DNA of 64,000 nucleotides from NCBI GenBank assembly GCA_963853835.1, contig OY970820.1, positions 72,226,909 through 72,290,908 on the forward strand, in the 5' to 3' direction. Within the stretch, counting starts at the first letter, position 1. Each line of letters starts with the position of its first letter. A model generated the notes under the pieces. The model saw only the letters and a program-made list of their open reading frames with translations. It searched no databases and was not told the origin of the DNA. The DNA comes from Calendula officinalis. Its lineage: Eukaryota; Streptophyta; Magnoliopsida; Asterales; Asteraceae. Made by a program: the position numbers and the translations under genes. Positions 20,439 to 31,756 of the stretch are shown here, piece by piece.

Positions 20439-23188
20439 TTAAATAACGTATAAGGATAAGGAACATACTTCATTTTCCCAACTGGTGCATAACGTAAAAA
20501 TGGAAAGAAAGAACGCTTGAGCGAACAATGCTGCAATGATCCCCAACCATAGACCCTACATAATCATTAAAAGTTACATAAATTAAATATATCAAGATAA
20601 ATGATTAATGAAATCAAAGAGGCAAAAGTCACTACCTTTCCTCCCATATGAAATACAAAAGCAAACAAGACCGCTAAAGGAATCCCGATAACATAATAAG
20701 CTCCCAAGTTGACAATGGCACCAATTTTTTGTCTTCCACACCCTCTTACAGCCCCTATAAATTTCAAAAATTAAATACAAAAAATGTCGATTATACAAGA
20801 ATAGATAATAATAGTTGTGCTTTTGTCACCTGAAAGCACAGATTGGACTCCATCAATGACATGAGCTCCTCCAAGAAGCAGCATCATTTGTGCAAAATAT
20901 CTCACCACTTCCTCTTCATTGCTATAACAATATCCCCATAGTTTTCGGCCTAAAATCAAGACTAATGACCCCAAACAGCCTTCAGTTATTACAGCGAACA
21001 TCGAGACACGTAGTGCTAAACGTGCTGCTTGTGCCCGTTCACCACCTAATTCATTTGAAACCCGTATGCTGCATAAATATTACAAAAAATAAACAAACAA
21101 ACTTTAATTCATATAATTTTAGACTTTTTAAATACAATAAATGATGCAGGCCCAATTAAAAGGAGTGAATCCCTTGATTTCTTGAAGCCCATAATCATGT
21201 TAAGAATTGAGCTCCACTAAAAAGCACATAACTTTTGCCTCGGGTCTCCGTTTCAGGCCCACGAATAACCAAATTGAAGCTTGCGAGAGGAATACGATAT
21301 GATAAACAGCCGCAAGCGGTTTACCCAACTTTCCAGGCTGTTTTTGGACACTTATTTGTGTTTTTATGTTTTTTTAATTATGTTGAACTTTGTTTTAGGC
21401 TCAGTTTATGGCCCGTTTGTCTTTTTTGACCCATTCGAAATTTTGGGCTGTATTAAAAGTGTGTTTTAATGAATGGAATAAGTACTTGAAGTTTTTAAGA
21501 AATTTAATTTTTCTCTCCCAAAATTGTGTTCTGGAGTTGAACAGATTTTGAGGACAAAAAATGCACGATATTCTTAGAATGTGGTTTTCGTTAGATTGTC
21601 CCGGATTCATAGAATCAACGGGTCTAATGTGTTCTATCTTTTTTGAGTCTACATCAATAACTAAATCACCTTGTGGCACTGCTTAGACCAAATGGAATCA
21701 TGTAGATCATTGCATTCGTATTAAGGCTGCAATGAACGAGTATCATTAGCCAGATTAAAATGAAAAAAATACATAAATCTTTATGTTGTGCTAGCTCCAT
21801 TGACTTACGTGATAGAAAGAACCGAGGTTTCTAGTTTTGGGTTAGGCAGACGACCAGATAGCAACACCATCATTTCAAATGACCACATCTCCAAACTGTT
21901 TAAACATTCACACAATCACAACTTTTAGAAAAAAAAAGACGTATAATATCCGGAAATCAAAACTTATTTTTGTATTTATAATGATAATGAAAAATGAAAT
22001 CTTGAATTACCAGACCATAACTGCAGATGGAACTGCAAGTTTCAAAAAAGCCGGAATTTTAAGAAAAGCCTCTTTTGAGAAACCTGTCCAAGTGTCTTTA
22101 CACGAGGGCGAAAATCGAACATAAACCACCAACAACAACACATTAATCCAAAGAGAAATTGCCTCAGACAGTGCTGCACCTTTACTCCCGAGCCCGAATT
22201 CAAACACCATAATCCAACAAACTAAAACATGAAACAAAGTGGCAATCCCAGTGCTTATCATCATGGGCACCACATTATTTTGAGATTGTAGAAATCGAAC
22301 AAAACATTGAAATAACGCGTGTGCGAAAAGACTAGGGATCATAAATTTTGCATAGACCCCTGCTTCAGCTGAGATTTCAGGATCTTGACCAAATAAAAGG
22401 AGCAAGTTTCCTGCATTAAACCAAATAAAAGCAAGAGGGATGCTAACTGATAACAGAACAATCATGCCTCTTTGCATATGGATTCCTAATAAGTGATGCT
22501 GTTTTGCACCAAAAGATTGCCCACAGAATGTGTCTAAAGCACTTGCCAATCCAATCTATTCACAGTTAAAACAAAAATATATATATAAAAGTTAAGCTAC
22601 CATTGACACCGTAAGTTTATGAAGTTCCATCTTAAAATCAATTTGTTGTAAGGGAGTAGTCCCTGACACTTATAAACACATTACATATTCATTTGTCGTC
22701 CAATGTGGGACATTATTCAACACGCCCCCTCACGTGTGGCGTCCTTTTTTCCGCGCATAACACGTGGATATTTATGGGTTACGCGGAGTCCGTGTGTCGT
22801 TTGACCAACCACGGGTGAATCGTGCTCTGATATCATGTAAGTTTGTGGGGTTCAATCTTAAAATCACTTGGTAATAAGGAGAGTAGCTCAGTATACATAT
22901 AAACACATTACAGATTCATTTGTTGTCCAATTTGGGACATTACTCAAAGAGAAAGAAACATGCCGGAGAAAATAAAAAACTTACCAGTAAACTTCTACCA
23001 GTGACAGAAGCAAAAGAAGTAGCCATTGAAGCACCCGAGAGAGCGAGCTCCCCCAAATGACCCACAAACATTAAAGAAATCATCGATAATGCGTAAACCA
23101 ACACATTTACAGTTATTAAAGGGACTGCCAAATACAACTGTTTCTTGAGTTCACACAATATATCATTTTTAGTGTAGGATCTCCCCAT
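20439..23188 (-). CDS. MATE-family (DETOXIFICATION-type) efflux transporter, 7 exons
   Basis: A multi-pass membrane antiporter that exports metabolites or xenobiotics using an H+ or Na+ gradient. Exons read from splice signals and frame: 23188-22985, 22555-22011, 21895-21809, 21726-21670, 21068-20830, 20754-20636, 20555-20439. All junctions are GT-AG and phases agree, giving about 455 residues, normal for the family. Signature stretches in order: SLMFVGHLGELALSGASMAT (exon 1), ASALDTFCGQSFGAKQ (exon 2), MWSFEMMVLLSGRLPNPK (exon 3), IYMIPFGLSSATS across exons 4-5, RVSNELGGERAQAA (exon 5), GCGRQKIGAIVNLGAYYVIG (exon 6). Two MatE repeats are covered. The N terminus is short, so an upstream start or exon is possible. 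GAA|GTATGT in exon 7 could be a donor for one more exon. No stop or frameshift was seen. Substrate unknown. A paralogous fragment lies at 58.1-58.8 kb. Confidence 0.9.
22611..22946 (-). mobile_element. TRIM (miniature LTR retroelement) in MATE intron 1
   Basis: Two similar ~110-bp direct repeats (minus strand 22946-22836 and 22719-22611) start TGARTAATGTCCCA and end in ACTTAC. Between them, TGATATCAGAGC (22835-22824) is a tRNA-iMet-type primer-binding site, and a purine-rich GAGGGGGCGTG run precedes the second repeat. There is no coding capacity. Total size of about 336 bp fits terminal-repeat retrotransposons in miniature. It lies in the same orientation as the host gene. No target duplication could be recognised. 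Confidence 0.8.
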
Positions 23189-23738
23189 ATTCTTGTGTGT
23201 GTCTCTGCAAATACCAAAAACAGGTCCTATAAATAATAGTGTGTACGTGGTCAAATGGGGCGAATGTATAGTTTGTTATTCGTGGTGCGGGATGATCTGA
23301 ACTCCCATAATAGTGATTCTTTCTCTTTTCTTTCATAGTGGAATCAATTGTGCTTTTATTTAATTATTTTCCATAAGATCGCTTTTGGCTCCTTCATAAT
23401 TTTTTTCACGTTATAGTCTTTAGATAAAAGATGGTTAGTTGGTTCAACATCCAAGGTGTAGAGTAACAAGGTTTTGCCACGTATTTTTTTTAACCCTACC
23501 CGTGATATACATGATATGACCGTTTTCTAATCATCCCCTTTGATCATCTAGTAATATTTACCCAGGATGGGATTGAATTTGTAATATTAAAAAGTCATTC
23601 GAGAGCCCTTTATTGTTTTGCCACGTTAAATGATATCAATACATTCTCGTGTTAATTTTCCTTTTTTTGAACCGAGCAAAATTAATAATACTTGTCTTAG
23701 TGAAGAGGACGTATCAACAATATACAATTGAGCTCTGT

Positions 23739-23808
23739 TTGCTTTAGCCAAAAATAATTGTTGAAAAGCTATTTGCTTTAGCCAAAAATAATTGTTGAAA
23801 AGCTATTT
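23739..23808. repeat. 34-bp tandem duplication
   Basis: GCTTTAGCCAAAAATAATTG... starts at 23741 and again at 23775, an exact or near-exact two-copy repeat. Confidence 0.85.
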
Positions 23809-23944
23809 GATTCAACAACAATAGAGAAGATGACCCATTGCGTCTCTTTTATCTTCTTTACCTTTTTATTTGTTCAATTATCCTTATTTAAAAATTCAGT
23901 TTATTGTGAACACACCTCAAGTTTTTGATATTGTTGTGTTAAGC

Positions 23945-24255
23945 TAGGTAGTGTTTAAAATATCCAAAAGTCAAGTATTAGAAAGAAAAAAATATATGAT
24001 ATCTGAAATTCGAGTATCCAAAATTTCAAATTTCGGATATGATAATGTTTTCAAAAAATTTGGATATCAATATCCAAAACATAGGAAAATCCGAAAAATA
24101 GCTCAAAAATATCTTGATGTTATTTAAATAATTTGTTTTTTGGGTAGATTTCCGAATTTCAGATATTTAAATTTTCAGCCAAATTTGGATAGTAAAAACC
24201 CACTATCCAAACTTCAGTTATCAGAAATCCGGATAAACGATTTTGAACACCTCTA
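23945..24255. mobile_element. Possible hAT-like non-autonomous element
   Basis: The right end, inverted, reads TAGAGGTGTTCAAAATCG; the left end is TAGGTAGTGTTTAAAAT, a partial inverted match. The interior is built of TATCC/GGATA and AAATTTCGGATAT words in both orientations. Flanks match at only 4 of 8 positions, so the call is weak. Confidence 0.35.
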
Positions 24256-24599
24256 CTATTAGCCTATATAACATTAAATCATTTCAAATAACTATCTTTA
24301 AACCGAAAATTGTATTTGGGATAATTTATTATGTTTATATATTCAATTTGGGAAACACGCTACTTTTTTTGTTTCTAATTTCATGTATACTCTACTTGAA
24401 ACTAGTCATATATAAATAGATTCGTATTTAAGGAAGTACTTGATTTTTATAAAGTTCTAAATGACAAAATCTTAATAATTGATTAATTGAGTGATGGTTA
24501 AAATTAATCACATATCTTATATAAAAAAAAATTATTTTAGAATGAATTTTTTTAATTTTAGAATTTTAGAATTTTTACTTTTTAAAAATTATTATTTTT

Positions 24600-24750
24600 T
24601 CATTAATAACACATAATGTGATTGCATAGTGAATCACATATGATTGTTTACTGAATCACAGATGATTGTACTAAAACATCAAATGTGATTACATATACAA
24701 TCACACGTGATTTTACACTAAAATCACATGTGATTAAGTAATACACGTAA
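24600..24750. repeat. Cluster of degenerate AATCACATGTGATT palindromes
   Basis: At least eight occurrences of ATCAC/GTGAT half-sites lie within 150 bp, including ATCACATGTGATT near 24721. The cluster is non-coding. Confidence 0.6.
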
Positions 24751-25087
24751 TTATCAAATAAATATTGTTTTTTAACGAAAAAATATAAAAAATCAATTTT
24801 TTTAAGTGCCAAATGAACAAAATATCATTCGTGTATAATATATGTGATTAATCTTTACCATTAGAATTTATTGATCAATAGTTGAGATTTGTTCTTCAGG
24901 AATACGTAAAAATGATGGACCTTAACGTTTCTCTATATAAATAAGGTAACATTTACTAAGAAAAATAAAAAGTTATTGATTTTAACCGACTAAAACTCAG
25001 TTATATTTTATGTCATGTGTCCACGTGGATGTTTGTACTTACTAATATTTCTCATGTGCCACTGAAGCACATACTAACTCTTATTAT

Positions 25088-27600
25088 TGTAACAACCGGA
25101 AATTTTGAATCATAAATTAAATGGATATATTATAAATTAAACGTGGTTAATATATAAATGGAAGCCTTGAAGGTACTAAAATGAGTAAATGATTGGTTTA
25201 GACTCATGGTATTCGAAAACAGGTCAAAACTTAGAAAAATGTCAAGTTCGGGTAATGCTGAGGAGATAGGGTTTAGAGATAACGGCGCTATCGTTTAGAG
25301 ATAACGGCGCTATCTTGTCCCGACCAAACAAAAGGTCAAAATAGCGGGGCTAAAGTAGGCGCGAATTAGCGAGGGTCAAAGATAGCGGCGTCGTCTTTAA
25401 AAGATAGCGGCGAATTCCTTCAGATTTGAATAAAAACGGGAAAAACTAGGGTTTTAATCATTTTTCACCCCAACAAAGTGTGAAGCCGACATTTCAGAGA
25501 GAAGAAGGTGTTCTTGGTGATTTTTGGGTTAAATCATCATGAATCTTGAAGATCTTTACCTCCAAGCTAAGATCTAAGGTATATTTCATCTCTTGGTTAG
25601 TTGTGGGTTGAGATTTGGGGGAAAACTTAATAATGAAAGGTTTGGGTTATAATCTTGTTAAAGATGTGTAATGGAGGGTGTAAAGTACCCATGGGAAGCA
25701 TGTGAACATTGTGCTCTTGCTAGATCTATGATTTGTTGGTAAAAACCTTAAGTTAGGGTTTTGAGATTTCACCAAGCTGGATGAACTTGGTAGTTAAGGG
25801 TATTATGATGATGTTAGATGATGGCTAGTATTGGATAATAATTAGAAGTCTGATGATTATGTTGATATGCAAAAATTCTAAGAGTTGGAGTTATTCCAAA
25901 GACGGGAAGCAAGTATTCGTGTTGATAAACACGATTTGGATTTAGCTATCGCAAATGTGAGTACATGAGACTTTTTAACTGAGTACATAGCAAAGAGTTT
26001 TGAAAATAAATAATATTTATTGAGTCTTTATTAATAAATATTTTAATAAAGATAGTATTAGAAAGATAAGAAAATGGGTTTGATACGCTATTAGAATATA
26101 GTTATTATAAATGATGATTTTGCAAATAAGTGTGATTATGTCAATTGATTAATGAGTTTTCATAATAATAAGTATTAGTAAAGATAATGACTAAAAAAGT
26201 ATGATATGGAGTTTTATTAGTAAAATTGTATTAATAAAGCTAATGGTAAGGATTTTTAAGTAATGAACATTTATTAGTAAAATATAATAATAAAAGTAGT
26301 GTTTGAGTTATTAAGAAAATAAGTATGATATGACTAGTGATGGATATGTATATTAGTCAAAGTAAAGATAAATGTTTATGATTATGATAAATAAGAAATG
26401 TGTGTCTTGTTTAAGAAAAGATAAGTGTCTTAGCCAAAGAAAAGATAAAAGAATCATGTAACGATAAATAATGAACGAATATTACTTGTGTTTTCTCATT
26501 CATTCATTTTAATTTGATATTTCTTCTACTATGTATACACATATTTTTACAAAGATCACTAATATTTATATTTTAAATATGTTAGTTTTATTGCTTTTAT
26601 ATTCCATAGTCTAAGCCTAAAAAATCATTAAACTTTATTGTAATTGTGTATTATGAGAGCATATGTCCGCGTCTCCAAAGAGCATATTTATTGTAATTGT
26701 AATTGATAACATTTGTCGTTTCCAAAGAAAAAATGAGAGCATATGTCCGCGTCTCGGGACGAGTTTATAAGGATTCCTATCCTATGTAAAAACTAACATA
26801 TTTATAGCATTATTAAAAAAAAAAAATTATTCATGGATAGTTGATAAAATTTAAACTTTCAACTTCATATTTTCTAAAACGTTATAAGTTTGAGTATGGA
26901 TTTTTCGCCACACAAATGCAAACCACAATAAATCAAGTCGCAGGTTTAGTTCGGTTTACGATTTGACATGGAAAAAAAGTTGAACTTGAAGACCCACCCG
27001 ACATATCCTGAAAATTTTCGCCCCCTCTTACATATAATCCTGGTACCGCCCCTGGTTACCTGACGCCTATGAGTCTTGGTAGATTGGAGGCATTACAGTT
27101 ACTTTGACTATAAGTGTCGTGATAGATTGAAGGCATTCCAGTTATCTTGACGATTTACCCGCTTGATAGATCGGAGGCTGTTTGATTATCTTGCAAGACT
27201 ATGAACTATGTATTTGGGGCATTCCGATCATCCCAACACCTTTATTTAAAGACCATTAAGTTGTTTCCCTATAACAATATTATTCTATAATTTATCATGT
27301 TGGGTCTAAAACCCATTTTTCTCACGAGAGTATTTTGTCTCACGTACTACTTTGTTTTATGGCTATGTACTCAGGTTCATGATCGATGGATTAGAAGGTC
27401 GCGATAGATATGGCCAAGTGTTGAATAGCTCGGGAACACTTAGGTAGATCCCGCTATCCTATGATTTTGTAACATCGTATTTTATAACTCTGATAAATGA
27501 TTTAAGGTTTTTGTTAAATTGCATTTTTGGACAACGCGATAAATGTTAAAAATTGTATTTTAAATGATTTGAACGATGTTTTAAAAATTGAGGTGTTACA
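25088..27600 (+). mobile_element. Probable solo LTR (about 2.5 kb, Gypsy-like ends)
   Basis: It starts TGTAACAACCGGAAATTTTG and ends GAGGTGTTACA, the TGTAAC...GTTACA termini typical of large plant Gypsy LTRs. Flanking pentamers ATTAT and GTTAT match 4/5; a 10-bp repeat TTATTATTGT also brackets it (25081-25090, 27602-27611). Around 25440-25580 an AACCCTAG-like, AGAGAGAAGAAGG-containing stretch resembles LTR R/U5 sequence. No internal domain or second LTR was found. Repeated GATA(A/G)CGGCG words occur at 25277-25410. A hAT-type end (CAGGGGCGGTACCAGG inverted, ending 27054) suggests a nested insertion whose other end I could not locate. Confidence 0.6.
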
Positions 27601-28008
27601 GTTATTATTGTGATAATAAGGATAAAGGAAGGGGTACTAGTAAAATATTTGGTATCCGAATATCCGATAAAAAATTATCCGGAAATTTGAATATCCGAAA
27701 TTTCAAGTTTCTGGAATTTTAGATTCTAACCGTCCATTTTCAAATTTTTTGAATGTCAAAATTATATTTTTTCGAAAAATATCCGAAATATATTTGAATG
27801 ACCAGATTTTTTCAAATATCGCATACCCGAAAAATTTGGTTATCCAAATTTCGAATACAGATCCAGGATCTAAAATTCCACATGTTAACCAAATTTCAGG
27901 ATATCTAGTTTTCAACACTTATGAAACTTGCTACATTGGTTATTCTAAGTGGACTATAAACCAAAATTGAGGAAAAACACATTGATACGCTTGGTACCAT
28001 AATAACAA
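27601..28008. other. TATCCGAA-rich repeat DNA
   Basis: Multiple TATCCGAAA/TTTCGGATA-type words between about 27640 and 27920 resemble the interior of the hAT-like element at 23.9-24.3 kb. Short ORFs on both strands here are composition artefacts. Confidence 0.4.
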
Positions 28009-28187
28009 GAGTAATGGTATTTAGGCCTACTATCTAGACCTACTCATAGGCCTACTCATTAGATGAAGACACGTGTCAAAATCAAAGGATAATATTACGA
28101 GAGAGAATTAGTGGAATACACATGTCAACCTATCAAGTGGGTAGGCCTATGAGTAGGTCTAAGTGGTAGGACTAAATATCATTTCTC
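28009..28187. mobile_element. MULE-type MITE (179 bp) with perfect 9-bp target duplication
   Basis: Long inverted repeats begin GAGTAATGGTATTTAGGCC and, inverted, GAGAAATGATATTTAGTCC. Both arms continue into ACCTACTCATAGGCCTAC. TAATAACAA flanks both sides (28000-28008 and 28188-28196). A 9-bp duplication and a G-starting long TIR indicate a Mutator-like MITE. No coding capacity. Confidence 0.92.
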
Positions 28188-29847
28188 TAATAACAAAACG
28201 TATCGAACGCGTATTAAAACCGCCATTTTTAGGAAATTACAATGACCATTTTTAATTTTTAATAATAACAACAACAATAACAACAATAACAATGCTATTA
28301 GTGATGACGGCGATAGTGATAATCAGGGGTGGTACTAGAATTTTTTTTTAAAATGGGCAAAAATGGGAATGAAGGTCATGTTATCGAGTGAGATTTTATT
28401 TAAAGTCAAATCGTAAATCAAATTAAACTAAATTTTAGTTTTGAAAAAAATCTAATCTTAAACTAAATCAACAAATATAAATTTTGTATTGTCAATCCAT
28501 AAATTAAGTTACTCTAGCAATAATGCCCTATAGTGATCGCTAAGTAATATTAGTAACGTTAATATTTGTTTACAAGATTTTTCTACATCATCGAGTGAGA
28601 CAACTATACAAGTTAATATATTACTTGAAATCTATACGATTTTCTAAATAGTGGATGGCTAGCAAGTTTATGTTACAACTTATACGATATTAATAATACG
28701 CAATTACATTATCCACGTCTTTTATAAAGCAAGGAATAAAGTTAATAAAATGAACAATGAATTAATAAATCCGAATGCAAAAAGTATAAATTAAGGATAT
28801 GATGCATTAGAGTATGCATCAAAGTAGTAGAGTTAGTGGGTTTTGATGTCATTCATGCATGCATGGACCTATGAACTAATTTTAAACATCGACACTTAAC
28901 TAAGTTTTGCTTTTTTAAGTTAGTGGATTTTGATGTAATTAATAAAGGGATATGATTTATATATCATAATAACTATTCTACACATTATAATAATTGATTT
29001 ACTGTACTTGTATAAATTTTCTTTGAATATTATACAATGATGTAAAAATCATATCCCATTGATTAAACCTATGAACCAATTTGTATTGCATTATTAGCAA
29101 TTAAATAATTTGAAGAGCGTTTAGCTTAACTTATAGTTAGCGTAATGACTGGAAGGTTACGAACAAACGACGTTAATAGTCTAGTAAAATTGTTCTATTT
29201 TAACTTGTGAAACAGCTTCGTACAAGGGATATAAACGCACAAGTCAACAAATTAATTAAACGATAATTAAATAAAAGAAACTTAAATAATTAGGTATTAG
29301 ATAAAAACTTTGCATTTAAATAACTGTTATTCGAATTAGATAAATGATTTATTAAAATAATTAATAATTAAATGAATAATGAATAATTGGTTATTATTTA
29401 AATAAGTAATACGGAGTAATTAATAAGTTCTGATTTAAGCTGATAATTACATAACAAAATATTTAAACAAAACTGATTTCTTTTTACATTTCGATTTGGG
29501 CTTAGAGACACCACTGGGCTGAGGGTTTATAAATGAAAGTTGGGCTTGCTAATGACCACTGGACCGAAAGATTTGTGTCGGCCGGCAAGAGACTGAACAA
29601 CAACATGCCGGCGACGAAGAAGAGAGTAGTTGATACCGAGCAAGAACACACACACATGGTAAGATCCAAACACACCCGAAAATGGAGATCTCTCACGCAT
29701 CACACACACAACCCGTGTGTGTGCGCTTTCGGAGACAAAGACCGGAAAACAGGAAACAAGATCGACACAAATGGGGTTCGTGTCTCGTGAGAACACACAC
29801 ATGCATGATCAACGAAAACAATATAAAAAGAAAGTTAAGATGGTATA
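28188..29847. other. Intergenic DNA with a hAT terminus
   Basis: It contains an AAC-type microsatellite (about 28262-28292) and CAGGGGTGGTACTAGAATT at 28324, resembling the inverted end at 27054 (CAGGGGYGGTACYAG), so probably a hAT left end. No matching right end was found. The remainder is A/T-rich, with TG/CA-rich stretches around 29640-29800. Confidence 0.35.
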
Positions 29848-30169
29848 CCTATCGAGAGCGGGAGAGAGTCACCGAGAGAGATAGCTCGGGAAGGGAATCG
29901 CCGGTTTCCTTGGTCTCCACTGGAGAAACGCTGATGGTCGTCGGAGATAGAGATCGCCGGAAGACGCCTGGTCGCCGGACAAAACGTGCCTGATCGTCGG
30001 ATGTTGATAGTGGGCTGCAGCTTATATTTTCTGGTTTCACAGGAGAAGATGTGAGAGGGTGTCGGAGCTATTGTGAGTTCGCCGGAAAGCACATTATCGC
30101 CGGAGTGGGTTTTCTGCTTTGTTGGAGTTGCAAAAACGGTGAAGAAGAGATAGATGGGTAGGTTTTATA
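29848..30169 (-). promoter_or_regulatory. Possible minus-strand promoter and first non-coding exon
   Basis: TATAAAA at 30169-30163 is followed by a C/T-rich start region and about 300 bp rich in CCGGCGA words. It ends in CGATAG|GTATAC near 29848, a possible splice donor. This is the composition of a plant 5' UTR or an LTR R region. No matching downstream coding exon was found, so it may be a relic promoter. Confidence 0.3.
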
Positions 30170-30576
30170 GGATAGAGTTATGTATAGGTTTGATATGGGT
30201 GGATAAGTTCAAGCTAGTATAATATTCAACAAGAAACTAAAGTGTACGCATCTTATGGGGATTCAGGTACAAGCATGGGGTGATAGGAACAAATTTTGAA
30301 TTTTAATTGGTTATTTTAGCAGTATTTACGTATACTGATATTTTAGCATAGTATAATATTTTAATCAAGGTTTTATTTGGTTTTTTATTGCAGTCAAATA
30401 CTGATAAAAAATCTTTTAATTCAATACATATTTAATTACTTTTGACATTCTCGCAGTATACTAAACATTATACTTTGTATCTTTTTAAATAATTAGTTTG
30501 TACACATTTTCATACCGATTAGTTTGGTTTTCTTAAAACTTTATTGTATCATACGAAGTATAAAGTTTAAAATATG
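30170..30576. other. Intergenic A/T-rich DNA
   Basis: No ORF or recognised repeat. It contains GATACTGATA-like words and poly-T stretches. Confidence 0.4.
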
Positions 30577-30807
30577 TACAAGCTGTTGAAATTGAGGTAG
30601 CACAAGCCGTTGAAATTGAGTGACTGGGCCCATAAAGCCCAAATCAATTGCTAGTAGTGCTGATGCCATGTTTGTTATTGCATAATGAATGAAAAAAGGT
30701 GTGACTTTTCTGTAACCTTTTGCAATTAGGTTTTGTACTCCATCTGAAAATACCGTCTGACCTCCCATTCCTGTTCCAACAGGCACACCAGCTCGCTCTT
30801 TATCAAT
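30577..30807 (-). pseudogene. Exon fragment of beta-ketoacyl-ACP synthase (KAS I/II type)
   Basis: Translation from 30807 gives a stretch including GVPVGTGMGGQTVFSDGVQ, GYRKVTPFF and ITNMASALLAIDLGFMGP, which I recognise as the plastid fatty-acid condensing enzyme just before its catalytic cysteine. A splice acceptor (CTGCAG) precedes it, so this is exon-derived genomic DNA rather than a processed copy. Right after FMGP the frame shifts. In the new frame the active-site region (SISTACATS-like) appears twice in tandem (about 30597-30620 and 30577-30595), and homology then ends. No other exon is near. It is a non-functional gene fragment, perhaps captured by a transposon. Confidence 0.8.
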
Positions 30808-31253
30808 CTGCAGAAAAATATACAAAAAATGAGGATTAAAAAACTAAAAATAATGATTTTGACCATTTGCCTATAAATATGTCTATTTAGGTTTAAAGGA
30901 TTCAGATAAAAAGGAATATTGAACGAAGAAAACAAAATACTCCTAAATCACTTTATAAATAAAAAATTTGATTATTTTGCAGTAACATAGTTTTTGTGAT
31001 CATATTTCGCATATTAAATTATTAACTATCCTTAAAAAAACAATAAAATGATGCTCGTGTCCCGAGACATGTTTTGATCCATTACCCAACCTGATCATTT
31101 ATACTTTATTTAGTACCTTATAATAGTGGCAAAAAGTGAATTTTACACATTTTGACATTTATGTTGTTTTACATCTCTTTTGATGGAGTGAAGACGTAAA
31201 TGCGATACTTGGTTTTTCCCTTAACATATGTCTCATGCATAATTAACAAAAAT
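30808..31253. other. Intergenic flank of the minus-strand SIRE element
   Basis: A/T-rich; the first part would be the intron upstream of the KAS exon. No other feature recognised. Confidence 0.4.
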
Positions 31254-31725
31254 TGTCAGGATCGAATAACTTAAACAAGTTATTGAATTACCGATCTACT
31301 AACAAAGAGAAGTTACAGCGGATTAACACCCTTGTTATTAGAATAAGAATAATGTAATCTGTAATCAAATAAGAAAGATCAAGAACACAGTTTATCACAA
31401 AAAGCTTCAATGTATATTAATTATCGATCAATACACACGTACGTTTACAATTCGTAAGGAACTATATATAATAATCCTTGAAGCCTAAACATTTAACCTA
31501 GTTACGATTACAATTGAATTAGAAAAAAATATACATTCTAAACTAACTAAACTAGAATCTCGGACACGATCTACACCATATATGAACATCAGTAGTATTC
31601 GCACCCATCAGTAGTAGATAACTAGTCAGTAGTATCTTTGCTTTTCTGCCCCATCAGTACTAACTTCATTAAGTCTTCACCAGTACTAACTGTAACATCA
31701 GTAATAAAATGCTTATTTCCCAACA
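31254..31725 (-). repeat. 3' LTR of minus-strand SIRE-like element (472 bp)
   Basis: It starts TGTTGGGAAATAAGC after the purine run and ends GATCCTGACA. The U3 part holds six TCAGTA- or CAGTACTAAC-type words within about 120 bp. TATATATAG near 31465 (minus strand) may be the TATA box. Confidence 0.8.
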
Positions 31726-31756
31726 ATCTCCCCTAAACTTATTAATTTTCTTTGAA

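Larger units (their letters stand above)
23189..25087. other. Upstream region of the MATE gene and intergenic DNA
   Basis: No coding sequence was found. It should hold the MATE promoter. Small repeats within are listed separately: a 34-bp tandem duplication, a hAT-like element and a palindrome cluster. Confidence 0.4.

Noticed and set aside
27703..27970. Paired ORFs on opposite strands
   Set aside because: Built from palindromic TATCCGAA words, which keep both strands open by chance.
29502..29802. Opposed ORFs in a CACACA/TGTGTG-rich stretch
   Set aside because: Simple-sequence bias; no conserved motif.
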